Shown: positions 24,207 through 32,494 of the stretch, one piece after another | How positions within the stretch are numbered: position 1 is the first letter of the stretch | Layout of the letters: the number at the start of each line of letters is the position of its first letter | Notes under the pieces: model-generated | Told to the model about the DNA's origin: nothing | Databases searched by the model: none | What the model saw: the letters and a program-made list of their open reading frames with translations, nothing else | Position numbers and translations under genes: made by a program | NCBI GenBank assembly: GCA_021735105.1 | Contig: JAIPHS010000001.1 | Span: 1-64,000, forward strand | Length of the DNA: 64,000 bases | Reading direction: 5' to 3' | DNA from: Candidatus Omnitrophota bacterium | GTDB lineage: Bacteria > Omnitrophota > Gorgyraeia > Duberdicusellales > 4484-171

Positions 24207-24668
24207 ATGCGTTGTCCTTATTGCAATTTTAATGAAGATAAAGTGGTTGATTCACGTCTTACCTCTGAAGGTTCTGCCATAAGGAGGAGAAGAGAATGCA
24301 ATAGTTGTGGAAGGCGTTTCACTACATATGAATATGTGGAAAAAACTCCTCTTATGGTAATAAAAAAAGATGGGCGCAGAGAGCCTTTTTCTCAACAAAA
24401 AGTTTTAGACGGATTGATTAAGGCTTGTGAAAAAAGAGCTATAAGTGTAGAAAAATTGGAAAATATAGTTTCTGAAATCGAGATTAAATTACAAAAGAAA
24501 TTTGAACAAGAAGTTGACTCAAATCATATTGGAGAATTAGTTATGGAAAGACTTTCCAAAATAGATGATGTAGCTTATGTAAGGTTTGCTTCTGTGTACA
24601 GACAGTTTAAGGATATTAATCAATTTTTGCGTGAGTTGCGTGAAGTTTTAGGGAGAAAGATAAAGTAA
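24207..24668 (+). CDS. nrdR: Transcriptional repressor NrdR
   Basis: A 153-residue regulator of ribonucleotide reductase genes. The N-terminal zinc ribbon uses CPYC and CNSC (residues 3-6 and about 31-34, in ECNSCGRRFTTYE). An ATP-cone domain follows from about 47 (VIKKDGRREPFSQQKV). It senses ATP and dATP and binds NrdR boxes. No reductase gene and no obvious box pair are in this window, so its targets lie elsewhere. Length and motifs are typical. Confidence 0.95.
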   Translation: MRCPYCNFNEDKVVDSRLTSEGSAIRRRRECNSCGRRFTTYEYVEKTPLMVIKKDGRREPFSQQKVLDGLIKACEKRAISVEKLENIVSEIEIKLQKKFEQEVDSNHIGELVMERLSKIDDVAYVRFASVYRQFKDINQFLRELREVLGRKIK

Positions 24669-24733
24669 TAGTTGATTTTTATAAGCGGCCATCCTTTTTA
24701 ATTGTCAAACTGCCTTAAGATAAGAACTTATCT

Positions 24734-26173
24734 ATGAAATTCGATACTTACCTAAAAAAAATTCCTCAAATAGATCAGATTTCAAAAATAGCGAAAAAAT
24801 TAAAAATCAAGGTGTGGCTGGTAGGTGGTTTTCTAAGAGATAGCTATATTAAGGTATCCAAAGATTTAGTTGATTTTGATTTTTGCGTGGAAAAAGATAT
24901 AAATTTATTTGTTGAAAAAGTAGCTAAAACTTTTGGGGCGAAGGTAATCGTATTAGATAAAAAAAGTTCTAGTTTCCGAATTGTCTTAAATAAAAATATA
25001 AAAAAATATAGCTACGATTTTATTTTGATGCGTGGAAAAAACATAAAAAAAGATTTAGAACTAAGAGACTTTACGATTAATAGTTTAGCGCTGGATATAA
25101 TTGAGCCAAGAAAAATTTTAGATTACCATAAAGGAATTAATGACTTAAAAGATAAACGGATAAAATCCTTAGCAGAAGGGGTGATAGTCGATGATCCTTT
25201 GAGGATATTGAGAGGTTTTTCTTTTGCTGCAAACTATGAGTTTAAGATTGACCCACAAACTTTAAACTTTTTTTCTCGCTATAAAAAAAAGCTAAAAAAT
25301 GTATCTTGTGAAAGAATTAATGAAGAGCTTTTTAAAATATTTAATTCCAAAAAGTCTTATAAAGTAATTAAAAAAATGGATAAAGTGAGAGTGATTGATG
25401 AAATTTTACCTTATGTTGAGAAGATGCGAAAAACTATACAAGGAGGGTTTCATCATTTGAATGTTTGGGGCCATTCAATCGAGACTTTAAAACAATTTGA
25501 GGTACTTTGTAAAAGAGAAACCAAAAAAGAAAACGAAGCTATTGATTTTTTTAATCAAAATTTATCCGGAAATCGAAAAAGATTTCAAATAATAAAATTA
25601 GCTTGTTTGCTTCATGATCTGGGGAAGCCCTTTGTGAAAAAAATAACTAAAGCCCGGACGATATTTCATGCTCACGAAAAAGCCGGCAGAGATATTTCTT
25701 CTCTTTTTGCTAAAAAAATACGGTTAGCAAAAGCTGAAAGAAAAGCGTTAGAGGAGATGGTATTTTGGCATCTTCGGCCCGGGTATTTGGCTGATCAAAT
25801 TACGCCCAGTCGCAGGGCTGTTTACCGTTTTTTTCGTGATACACAAGAAGAGGGGGTGTCTATTATTTTTCTTTCTTTAGCTGATTGGAGAGCTACTTGC
25901 GGCCCATTGGCAGATTTAGGAAAAAGAAAACGCCATGAAAAAATAATGCTTAAGTTGATCAAAGACCATTTTATCGAAAAAAAGAAAAAACCTATGCCTA
26001 AAATCATAGATGGTTATGATCTTATGAAGCATTTTAAGATAAAAAGAGGCCCCTTGATCGGCCAAATTTTAAATAAAATTAAAGAACTTCAGGTTATGGG
26101 TAAAATAAGTAAAAAGTCAGAAGCCTTAGCGGCTGCAGAAAAGATTTATGCAAAAAAAGCAAAAAAGAAGTAG
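24734..26173 (+). CDS. tRNA nucleotidyltransferase / poly(A) polymerase family protein with HD domain
   Basis: A 479-residue class II nucleotidyltransferase. The head domain has VGGFLRD near residues 31-37 and DFDFCVE with the two catalytic Asp near 48-50. RDFTINSLALD and DDPLRILRGFSFA are the signature B and neck motifs. An HD domain follows, with LLHDLGKPF and HAHEKAG, as in many bacterial CCA enzymes that also remove 2',3'-cyclic phosphate. It may add CCA or only part of it, because a second paralogue without HD lies at 42744. The start is an ATG with no clear Shine-Dalgarno, 65 bases after nrdR. Confidence 0.9.
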   Translation: MKFDTYLKKIPQIDQISKIAKKLKIKVWLVGGFLRDSYIKVSKDLVDFDFCVEKDINLFVEKVAKTFGAKVIVLDKKSSSFRIVLNKNIKKYSYDFILMRGKNIKKDLELRDFTINSLALDIIEPRKILDYHKGINDLKDKRIKSLAEGVIVDDPLRILRGFSFAANYEFKIDPQTLNFFSRYKKKLKNVSCERINEELFKIFNSKKSYKVIKKMDKVRVIDEILPYVEKMRKTIQGGFHHLNVWGHSIETLKQFEVLCKRETKKENEAIDFFNQNLSGNRKRFQIIKLACLLHDLGKPFVKKITKARTIFHAHEKAGRDISSLFAKKIRLAKAERKALEEMVFWHLRPGYLADQITPSRRAVYRFFRDTQEEGVSIIFLSLADWRATCGPLADLGKRKRHEKIMLKLIKDHFIEKKKKPMPKIIDGYDLMKHFKIKRGPLIGQILNKIKELQVMGKISKKSEALAAAEKIYAKKAKKK

Positions 26174-26180
26174 GTGTTTT

Positions 26181-27050
26181 GTGGAATTAGAAAATATAAT
26201 TATAGATTTATCAAAAAGTTTTAAAAGAGATATCCAGTTAAAAAAAATAAAGGAGATTAATAACAATTTAGGTCAATTGAAAAAAAATCAGGCAGTATTG
26301 ATAAAAAATAGTTATTTTAAAACTAAATATATTGTTTTAATTAATTTTGATAATAAGCCTAAGCCGGAAGTTATTCGAGGAACTTTGGCAAATTGTTTTA
26401 AAAGAATTAGAGATAAGAATATTAATTCTGTTGCTTTTCTAACGGCTGGTTTTAAAAAGAATGTTAATGTTCGTATTTTTTCTAAGATAATTGCTCAAGA
26501 GCTTTTTCGCTTTGTAAGAAGTAAAAAAGAAATAATTTTAAAAAGAGTATCATTTATAACATATACTGAACAAAGTTATAAAATATTAAAAAAAAATATA
26601 ATAGGATATCTGAATCATATAAAGGCTAATAGAGGGCCATTTCTTACTGTCGATGCTATTATTTGTTACAAAAAAGGAATAGTTTTAATAAAGAGAACAA
26701 ATCCTCCTTTAGGCTGGGCTTTACCGGGGGGGTTTGTTGATTATGGCGAAAAACTAGAAAAAGCTGTTGCTCGGGAGGCTAAAGAAGAAACCGGTCTTGA
26801 TTTTAAGGATGTAAAGCAGTTTAAGGTTTATTCAGATAATAAAAGAGATCCTCGTTTTCATACCGTTTCAGTAGTTTTTCTCGGCAAAGGCAAGGGAAGG
26901 CTCAAAGCAGCATCAGATGCAAAGGATGCATCAGTTTTTATGATTAAGGGAAGGGATCCTCTGTTAAATTTACCGCCTAACATTGCTTTTGATCATAAAA
27001 AAATAATTAAAGATTATATAAAAGATAAAAGGCAAAAGAAAAAAGGCTAA
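26181..27050 (+). CDS. Nudix hydrolase with N-terminal degenerate macro domain
   Basis: About 289 residues from a GTG start placed seven bases after the preceding stop; an in-frame ATG at 26148 would overlap the preceding gene and adds an unconserved basic peptide. The C-terminal half is a Nudix hydrolase with a perfect box: G-x5-E-x7-REA-x-EE-x-GL, in GFVDYGEKLEKAVAREAKEE and on. The N-terminal half resembles the later part of a macro domain: a VLIKNSYFKTKYIVLI strand, then INSVAFLTAG, then a terminal helix and RVSFITYTEQSYKILKK. The early macro motifs (GDI, NAAN) are missing. Macro and Nudix domains both handle ADP-ribose compounds, so an ADP-ribose or NAD-derived substrate is a reasonable but unproven guess. 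Confidence 0.78.
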   Translation: MELENIIIDLSKSFKRDIQLKKIKEINNNLGQLKKNQAVLIKNSYFKTKYIVLINFDNKPKPEVIRGTLANCFKRIRDKNINSVAFLTAGFKKNVNVRIFSKIIAQELFRFVRSKKEIILKRVSFITYTEQSYKILKKNIIGYLNHIKANRGPFLTVDAIICYKKGIVLIKRTNPPLGWALPGGFVDYGEKLEKAVAREAKEETGLDFKDVKQFKVYSDNKRDPRFHTVSVVFLGKGKGRLKAASDAKDASVFMIKGRDPLLNLPPNIAFDHKKIIKDYIKDKRQKKKG

Positions 27051-27053
27051 ATT

Positions 27054-29135
27054 ATGAATAAAACACCTATACGCTATATTAAAGGGGTGGGGCCGCGCAA
27101 AGAAAAAGTATTTAATAATAAAGCAGGGGTTTATACTATTGAGGACCTTCTTTATTTATTCCCTTTTCGTTATGAAGATAGAACTAATTTCATAAATATC
27201 ATAGATTTAAGAGAAAATAAACCAGCGGTAATTGAGGCAGAAGTGTTGGCTAGAAATTTAAAAAAATTTCCTTATTTTATCCGATCTCGAAAAATAAAAA
27301 GTATTTTTGAAGTTATTTTAGAAGATAAAACTGCTAAAATTAATTGTAAATGGTTTAATCAACCATATCTTAACGATTCTATTAAAGTAGGTCAAAAGTT
27401 AATTATCTATGGAAAACCTTCTCGTTATAAAGGTAAATTACAGATAATTTCACCAAAGTTTGAACAGAGCGGCAACGATCAAAATTTAGAAGTTGGTAAA
27501 ATTACATCTATTTATAGATTGCCGGCTGAATTTAGCCAAAGGTATATTAGAAAAACCATATTTTTTATTTTAAAAAATTATCATTCGCAAATTTCTGACC
27601 CAATTCCTTTTAGCATTAGAGATAAACAAAATATTCCTAATATTGCAAAAAGTCTTAAGCAGATACATTTTCCCGATTCTTTAAAAGAGGCTGATTTAGC
27701 TAGGCAAAGGTTTATTTTTGAAGAATTATTTATTTCACAAATTATGGTTTATTTGCGTAAGGCTAAACATCGCCTTCAAAAAGGCCCTGCCTTAAAAGTT
27801 GATAGAAAAGCGGTAGAGGAAATTAAAAAAGTTTTCTCTTTTCAATTAACTCAAGCTCAAAAAGAGGTTTTAACTAAAATTTTATCGGATTTAAGTAAAA
27901 CCTATCCTATGCATAGGCTTTTGCAAGGAGATGTAGGTAGTGGAAAGACTGCTGTAGCTCTTTTTCCGATAATTTTATCTGCTTTGTCGTCTTGGCAGGT
28001 AGCTTTTATGGTTCCCACTGAAGTTTTAGCTTATCAGCATAAAAAGACAATTGATGATTTATTAAAGCAAGCCGGCCCTTCTTTAGCTAAATTAAGGGGT
28101 AAAGTGGATATATTGACATCATCATTGCCGGTGAAAGAAAAAAATGCTGTTTTACAAAAGTTAGCTAAAGAAGATTCATTGATTATAGTAGGGACTCATT
28201 CTTTGATTCAAAAGAACCTAAAATTTAAAAAATTAGGATTGGTGGTAATAGATGAGCAACATAAGTTTGGCGTAGCTCAAAGAACACTTTTACCTAAAAA
28301 AGGCCAACTTTTACCAAATTGTTTAGTAATGAGCGCCACACCAATTCCACGTAGCTTAGCTCTCTCTATTTATGGTGATCTTGATGCGTCAACTATTTAT
28401 CAATTGCCTCCAAATCGAAGTAAGCCGGATACGATTGTTGTTAAAGAAGAAAAAAGAAGTTGGGTTTATGATTTAATTGAAGAAAAAATAAAACAGAAAA
28501 AACAGGTTTATATAGTTTATCCAATTATTGACCAAAATGATGGCTTAGAGGTTAAATCGCTAAATCAGATGCATAAAAAAATAAAGAAAAGATTTTCAAA
28601 GTTTTCAATAGGGATATTCCATGGCCGGTTAAAAAATCAAGATAAATTAACAGTAATTGATAAGTTCAATAAAGCTAAAATTGATATTCTTATCTCTACA
28701 AATGTAGTAGAGGTTGGCCTTGACATTAAAAATGCTACGACTATGGTAGTAGAAAGCCCGCAAAAATTTGGCTTATCCCAGTTACATCAATTACGCGGCA
28801 GGATTAGAAGATCTAGCCAAAAAGCTACTTTTATTTTAATTTATAGGGAAAGTATTTCTCAAGAGGCTAAAAAGAGATTAGAGATAATAGAAAAAGAAAG
28901 TGATGGTTTTAAAATAGCTGAAGCAGACCTAAAGCTGCGCGGGCCGGGAGATTTTTTTGGACAGCTTCAACACGGATTACCTAATTTGAAGATAGCGGAA
29001 CCTCTAAGAGATTTAAAGATTTTAAAACAGGCACGGATTTTTGCCAGAGAAGTTGTAAAAAAAGATACTTATTTGGCCCAATCCGGATTTAAACCATTAA
29101 GGGGCTATCTTGGTGATAAAAAATGCAAGTTTTAG
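27054..29135 (+). CDS. recG: ATP-dependent DNA helicase RecG
   Basis: A 693-residue branch-migration helicase that reverses stalled forks. The N-terminal wedge domain has an OB fold (about residues 60-150). Helicase motifs: RLLQGDVGSGKTAVA (I), VIDEQHKFGV (II, with Lys where Arg is usual), MSATPIPRSLALS (III), then IFHGRLKNQDK, STNVVEVGLDI and QLRGRIRRS (IV-VI). The C-terminal TRG-type region with RGPGDFFGQLQHG is present. The length is standard. It begins three bases after the Nudix gene and overlaps rsmD by 13 bases. Confidence 0.96.
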   Translation: MNKTPIRYIKGVGPRKEKVFNNKAGVYTIEDLLYLFPFRYEDRTNFINIIDLRENKPAVIEAEVLARNLKKFPYFIRSRKIKSIFEVILEDKTAKINCKWFNQPYLNDSIKVGQKLIIYGKPSRYKGKLQIISPKFEQSGNDQNLEVGKITSIYRLPAEFSQRYIRKTIFFILKNYHSQISDPIPFSIRDKQNIPNIAKSLKQIHFPDSLKEADLARQRFIFEELFISQIMVYLRKAKHRLQKGPALKVDRKAVEEIKKVFSFQLTQAQKEVLTKILSDLSKTYPMHRLLQGDVGSGKTAVALFPIILSALSSWQVAFMVPTEVLAYQHKKTIDDLLKQAGPSLAKLRGKVDILTSSLPVKEKNAVLQKLAKEDSLIIVGTHSLIQKNLKFKKLGLVVIDEQHKFGVAQRTLLPKKGQLLPNCLVMSATPIPRSLALSIYGDLDASTIYQLPPNRSKPDTIVVKEEKRSWVYDLIEEKIKQKKQVYIVYPIIDQNDGLEVKSLNQMHKKIKKRFSKFSIGIFHGRLKNQDKLTVIDKFNKAKIDILISTNVVEVGLDIKNATTMVVESPQKFGLSQLHQLRGRIRRSSQKATFILIYRESISQEAKKRLEIIEKESDGFKIAEADLKLRGPGDFFGQLQHGLPNLKIAEPLRDLKILKQARIFAREVVKKDTYLAQSGFKPLRGYLGDKKCKF

Positions 29136-29665
29136 GAGGAAAATTAAAAGGAAGAAAAATTAAAATCCCGGCTCAGATAAGGCCGGTCTCTCAGCGGATA
29201 AAGAAAGGTTGTTTTGATATAATATTTGATTTGGTTGAGGCCAAGACAGTTTTAGATCTTTACGCCGGTAGTGGTTCTTTGGGTATAGAAGCTTTATCTC
29301 GAGGCGCAGAGCGGGCTGTTTTTGTAGATAAGGATAAAGCTAGCATAAAATCTATAAAGAGCAATATTAATAGCTTAAAATTAAATAAATCTGCTGAAAT
29401 TTATTGCAAAGAAAGCTCTTTAGCTATAAAATATTTATGGAGAAAAAAAGCTTTTTTTGATCTTATTTTTCTTGATCCGCCTTATTACAAAGGCTTGCTT
29501 ATAAAGAGCTTGCAACTGCTGGAAAGTTATGATATATTAGCCCGTTCTAGTTACTTAATTTGTTTTTGTTATGAAAATGACCAATATGCGCAAAAATATA
29601 AAAGTTTTTCCTTAGATTTGAAAAGAAACTACGGCCAATCTAGTCTGCTTATATACAAAAAGTAA
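29123..29665 (+). CDS. rsmD: 16S rRNA (guanine-N2)-methyltransferase RsmD
   Basis: A 180-residue SAM-dependent methyltransferase that modifies G966 of 16S rRNA in E. coli. GGKLKGRKIK is the N-terminal RNA-binding start. VLDLYAGSGSLGIEALSRGA is SAM motif I and LIFLDPPYY the catalytic DPPY motif. The usual RPTSDRVREALFN stretch reads RPVSQRIKKGCFD, a mild divergence. rsmD followed by coaD is a very common pair. It overlaps recG by 13 bases, suggesting coupling. Confidence 0.94.
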   Translation: MQVLGGKLKGRKIKIPAQIRPVSQRIKKGCFDIIFDLVEAKTVLDLYAGSGSLGIEALSRGAERAVFVDKDKASIKSIKSNINSLKLNKSAEIYCKESSLAIKYLWRKKAFFDLIFLDPPYYKGLLIKSLQLLESYDILARSSYLICFCYENDQYAQKYKSFSLDLKRNYGQSSLLIYKK

Positions 29666-29668
29666 ATA

Positions 29669-30163
29669 ATGAAAAAAGTTATTTATCCAGGGACATTTGA
29701 TCCAATTACCAACGGTCATCTTGATATAATAAATAGAGTCAATACTTTATCAGATAGTTTAGTGGTTGCGGTGGCTAAAAATCCAACTAAAGACTGTTTT
29801 TTTTCCTATGATCAGCGCCTAGATTTAGTAAAAAAAGTAACTAAAAGCATAAAAGGCATAGCAGTTTTAGGGTTTGACGGATTGGTTATTGATTTTGCCT
29901 GTCAGAATAAAGCCAATGCAATCATTAGAGGATTAAGGACGATGTCAGATTTTGAATATGAGTTTAAAATGGCATTAACTAACAAAAGCCTAGCTCCAGG
30001 CATTGAGACATTGTTTTTGATGACTCATCCCCAATATTCTTTTATTTCTTCTCATTTGATTAAAGAAGTTGCTTTATTAGGAGGGGATCTGAATAAATTT
30101 TTACCTGAGCCGGTATTGTCGGCAGTGAATGATAAAATTAATGAAAATTATGGAGGTAAATAA
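29669..30163 (+). CDS. coaD: Phosphopantetheine adenylyltransferase
   Basis: A 164-residue nucleotidyltransferase of coenzyme A synthesis (4'-phosphopantetheine to dephospho-CoA). YPGTFDPITNGHLDII holds the T/HxGH-type nucleotide motif (TNGH), RGLRTMSDFEYEFKMA the substrate-binding helix, and SFISSHLIKEVA the second nucleotide motif. The length is normal. It overlaps the rpmF start by one base (TAATG), placing CoA synthesis directly upstream of the ACP and fatty acid cluster. Confidence 0.97.
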   Translation: MKKVIYPGTFDPITNGHLDIINRVNTLSDSLVVAVAKNPTKDCFFSYDQRLDLVKKVTKSIKGIAVLGFDGLVIDFACQNKANAIIRGLRTMSDFEYEFKMALTNKSLAPGIETLFLMTHPQYSFISSHLIKEVALLGGDLNKFLPEPVLSAVNDKINENYGGK

Positions 30164-30372
30164 TGGCACACCCGAAACGAAAACACTCCCATGCACGAAC
30201 TCATAAAAAAAGAACACATCAAAAAATACATTCTCCCTCGCTGGTAAAATGTAGTCAGTGTAAGAAATTTAAACCTAAAAGCATGGTCTGTCCTTTTTGC
30301 GGTTATTACAAAAATAAAGAAATCATAAAAATAGAGCCAAAAGAAAATAAAAAGAAAAAAAGACAAGGTTAA
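30163..30372 (+). CDS. rpmF: Ribosomal protein L32
   Basis: A 69-residue ribosomal protein. HPKRKHSHARTHKKR is the basic N-terminus. Two CxxC pairs (CSQC and CPFC) form the zinc-binding type of L32. A lysine-rich tail of about 15 residues makes it slightly longer than usual. A GGAGGT Shine-Dalgarno lies at the end of coaD. rpmF-plsX-fabH is a classic bacterial operon; the DUF177 gene often found before rpmF is absent here and coaD takes its place. Confidence 0.94.
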   Translation: MAHPKRKHSHARTHKKRTHQKIHSPSLVKCSQCKKFKPKSMVCPFCGYYKNKEIIKIEPKENKKKKRQG

Positions 30373-30375
30373 TTT

Positions 30376-31401
30376 ATGGCTAAGTTTAAGATAGGGATAG
30401 ATGCATCCGGTGGAGACCTTGCGCCTTTAGAGATTGTTAAAGGGGCTATTCTGGCTAAAAAGGAGATAGATCAAGAATTAGTCTTGATTGGCGATAAGGA
30501 AAAAATAAGAAAAGAACTTAAAAAATATAAGGTAGATTTTGCTATTGTTGATGCTCCAGAAAAAATTAATATGGCTGAGGCCCCGGTTTCTGCAGTAAGA
30601 AAAAAAAGAAACTCTTCAATAGTTGTAGGCTGTAAGCTTCTTAAAAAAAGAGAAATTGATGCTTTTGTCTCTTGCGGCAACACTGGTGCTGTAGTTTGTG
30701 CTTCAGCTTTAATTTTAAAGTTTATCGAGGGGGTAGAGCGCCCCGGTATAGCTTTAATGTTTCCTACCCAAAAAGGTGTTTCTTTGCTTATCGATGCGGG
30801 AGCTAACATTGATTGTAAACCGATTCATCTTCTCCAATATGGAGTGATGGCCTCTGTTTATTATAGTACCGTTTTAGAAAAAGAAAGGCCTACGGTAGGC
30901 CTTCTTAATATTGGCGAAGAAGCTTCTAAAGGCCTTGAGGTATTAAAAAATACGCATAAACTTTTTGAACTTTCATCTTTAAATTTTTCTGGTAATATAG
31001 AGGCTAAAAGCATTCTTTCAGGAAGTTCTGATTGTATTGTTTGTGATGGTTTTGTTGGTAATATTGCCTTAAAAGTTCTTGAAGGAAGCACCGAGGCAAT
31101 GGGCAAACTTTTTATTGAGTTTATGAAAAAGAGCCTGCCGGGCCGGTTAGGGCTTTTGTTGGCAAAAGGAAATCTTAAAAAACTTAAAGAATCAATAGAT
31201 TATTCTGAATATGGGGGTGCACCTCTTTTGGGCGTAGATGGAGCGGTAATTATTGGCCACGGGAGGTCTGATGCTAAAGCTGTAAAGAATGCAATCGGAG
31301 CAGCAGCTAGGGAATTAAAGAGAAAACTTAACGAAAGGATAAAGGAAAAAATAAATGAAACCTGTCAAGATAGTAGGATTAGGCAAATACTTGCCGCCTA
31401 A
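30376..31401 (+). CDS. plsX: Phosphate acyltransferase PlsX
   Basis: A 341-residue peripheral membrane enzyme converting acyl-ACP to acyl-phosphate for phospholipid synthesis. GIDASGGDLAPLEIVKGA near the start, SCGNTGAVVCASAL and LLIDAGANIDCKP in the middle and the C-terminal EYGGAPLLGVDGAVIIGHGRSDA are family signatures. The last 15 residues overlap fabH by 47 bases, a longer overlap than most in the window. It lies three bases after rpmF. Confidence 0.96.
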   Translation: MAKFKIGIDASGGDLAPLEIVKGAILAKKEIDQELVLIGDKEKIRKELKKYKVDFAIVDAPEKINMAEAPVSAVRKKRNSSIVVGCKLLKKREIDAFVSCGNTGAVVCASALILKFIEGVERPGIALMFPTQKGVSLLIDAGANIDCKPIHLLQYGVMASVYYSTVLEKERPTVGLLNIGEEASKGLEVLKNTHKLFELSSLNFSGNIEAKSILSGSSDCIVCDGFVGNIALKVLEGSTEAMGKLFIEFMKKSLPGRLGLLLAKGNLKKLKESIDYSEYGGAPLLGVDGAVIIGHGRSDAKAVKNAIGAAARELKRKLNERIKEKINETCQDSRIRQILAA

Positions 31402-32332
31402 AAAACTAACAAATTCTGATCTAGAAAAAATAGTAGATACTTCTGATGAGTGGATTACAACTCGTACCGGCATAAAAGAAAGAAGAATTGCTAAAGGTAT
31501 GTCTTCTTCAGAACTTGCTCATAAAGCATCTAAGCAAGCTTTAAAAAATGCGGGTTTAGGTGCTGATGACTTAGATTTAATAATAGTTGCTACAATTACT
31601 CCTGATAATTTTTTTCCTTCTACTGCTTGTCGATTGCAAAGTTTGCTTAAAGCTAAAAAAGCAGCTGCTTTTGATATTTCTGCCGCTTGTTCGGGATTTG
31701 TTTATGGATTGACCTGTGCTTGGCAGATGATTGGGGCAGGATTATATAAAAATGTTTTAGTAGTAGGCAGTGAGGTTCTTTCTTCGGTCACTGATTGGCA
31801 GGATCGCTCTACTTGTGTTCTCTTTGGTGACGGAGCCGGAGCCGCGGTATTGACCGCGGCAGATCAAAAAAGCTTTTTAAGTTCGCATCTAGGCGCCGAT
31901 GGCTCACGTGCGGATCTTTTAAATATTCCGGCCGGTGGTTCTCGGATGCCAACCTCACATCAGACAATTGACGATAAACTTCATTGTATAAAGATGAAGG
32001 GTAATGAATTATTTAGAGTGGCTGTTAGGGTTATGGTAGATTCTGCTAAAGTTGCTTTAGCAGAAGCAGGGCTTAAAGCTGACGATCTAGATATGCTAGT
32101 TCCGCATCAGGCGAATAAAAGGATAGTAGATGCCGTAGTTAAAACCTTGAAAATAAAAGATAAGGTATATTTTAATCTTTCTCGCTATGGAAATATGTCA
32201 TCTGCTTCTTGTGCTGTAGCTCTTTGTGAAGCCTGTCAGGAGTCAAAGATAAAAAAAGGAGATATCGTTGTTTTAGATACCTTTGGGGGCGGGCTTGTTT
32301 GGGGAAGTTGTGTGATCAAATGGGCATTGTAG
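31355..32332 (+). CDS. fabH: Beta-ketoacyl-ACP synthase III
   Basis: A 325-residue condensing enzyme that starts fatty acid synthesis from acetyl-CoA and malonyl-ACP. The catalytic triad is visible: Cys in DISAACSGFVYG, His in VPHQANKRI, and Asn in YGNMSSAS. The N-terminus KIVGLGKYLPPKKLTN and TRTGIKERR are typical, as is the C-terminal GGGLVWGS. It starts inside plsX and is followed by a 162-base repeat-filled gap. Confidence 0.97.
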   Translation: MKPVKIVGLGKYLPPKKLTNSDLEKIVDTSDEWITTRTGIKERRIAKGMSSSELAHKASKQALKNAGLGADDLDLIIVATITPDNFFPSTACRLQSLLKAKKAAAFDISAACSGFVYGLTCAWQMIGAGLYKNVLVVGSEVLSSVTDWQDRSTCVLFGDGAGAAVLTAADQKSFLSSHLGADGSRADLLNIPAGGSRMPTSHQTIDDKLHCIKMKGNELFRVAVRVMVDSAKVALAEAGLKADDLDMLVPHQANKRIVDAVVKTLKIKDKVYFNLSRYGNMSSASCAVALCEACQESKIKKGDIVVLDTFGGGLVWGSCVIKWAL

Positions 32333-32341
32333 ATGGTGAGC

Positions 32342-32465
32342 GGTTAATTGGTGAGTAGTGAGTAATCAACGAATTTACTAATCTGTACGAATATACGAAT
32401 TTAATAAGTTCCTATTCGCAAATTCGTAATTAATTCGTACATTCATTGATGGTAACCAATTAACC
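32342..32465. repeat. Palindromic ATTCGT repeat element, copy 2, with outer inverted repeat
   Basis: The core 32365-32450 is bounded by ATCAACGAAT and ATTCATTGAT (one mismatch to copy 1). Inside is the same TACGAATATACGAAT (32386-32400), mirrored imperfectly at 32414-32428. An additional perfect 11-base inverted pair, GGTTAATTGGT (32342-32352) and ACCAATTAACC (32455-32465), encloses it. Together with copy 1 at 22335 this defines a repeat family; there is no coding content. Confidence 0.8.
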
Positions 32466-32494
32466 AATTGACCAATTAACTAATTAACTAATTT
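32455..32494. repeat. Five-unit octamer array ending at the fabD start codon
   Basis: Five direct 8-base units of consensus ACCAATTA or ACTAATTA, with small changes, end exactly one base before the fabD ATG at 32495. No Shine-Dalgarno remains upstream of fabD, so the array either supplies an AT-rich unstructured leader or displaced the original one. Confidence 0.75.

Noticed and set aside
24718..24731. GATAAG-AA-CTTATC palindrome before the tRNA nucleotidyltransferase as an operator
   Set aside because: Short, AT-rich and single-copy in what I could scan; a TTGTCA upstream has no acceptable -10 box at the right distance.
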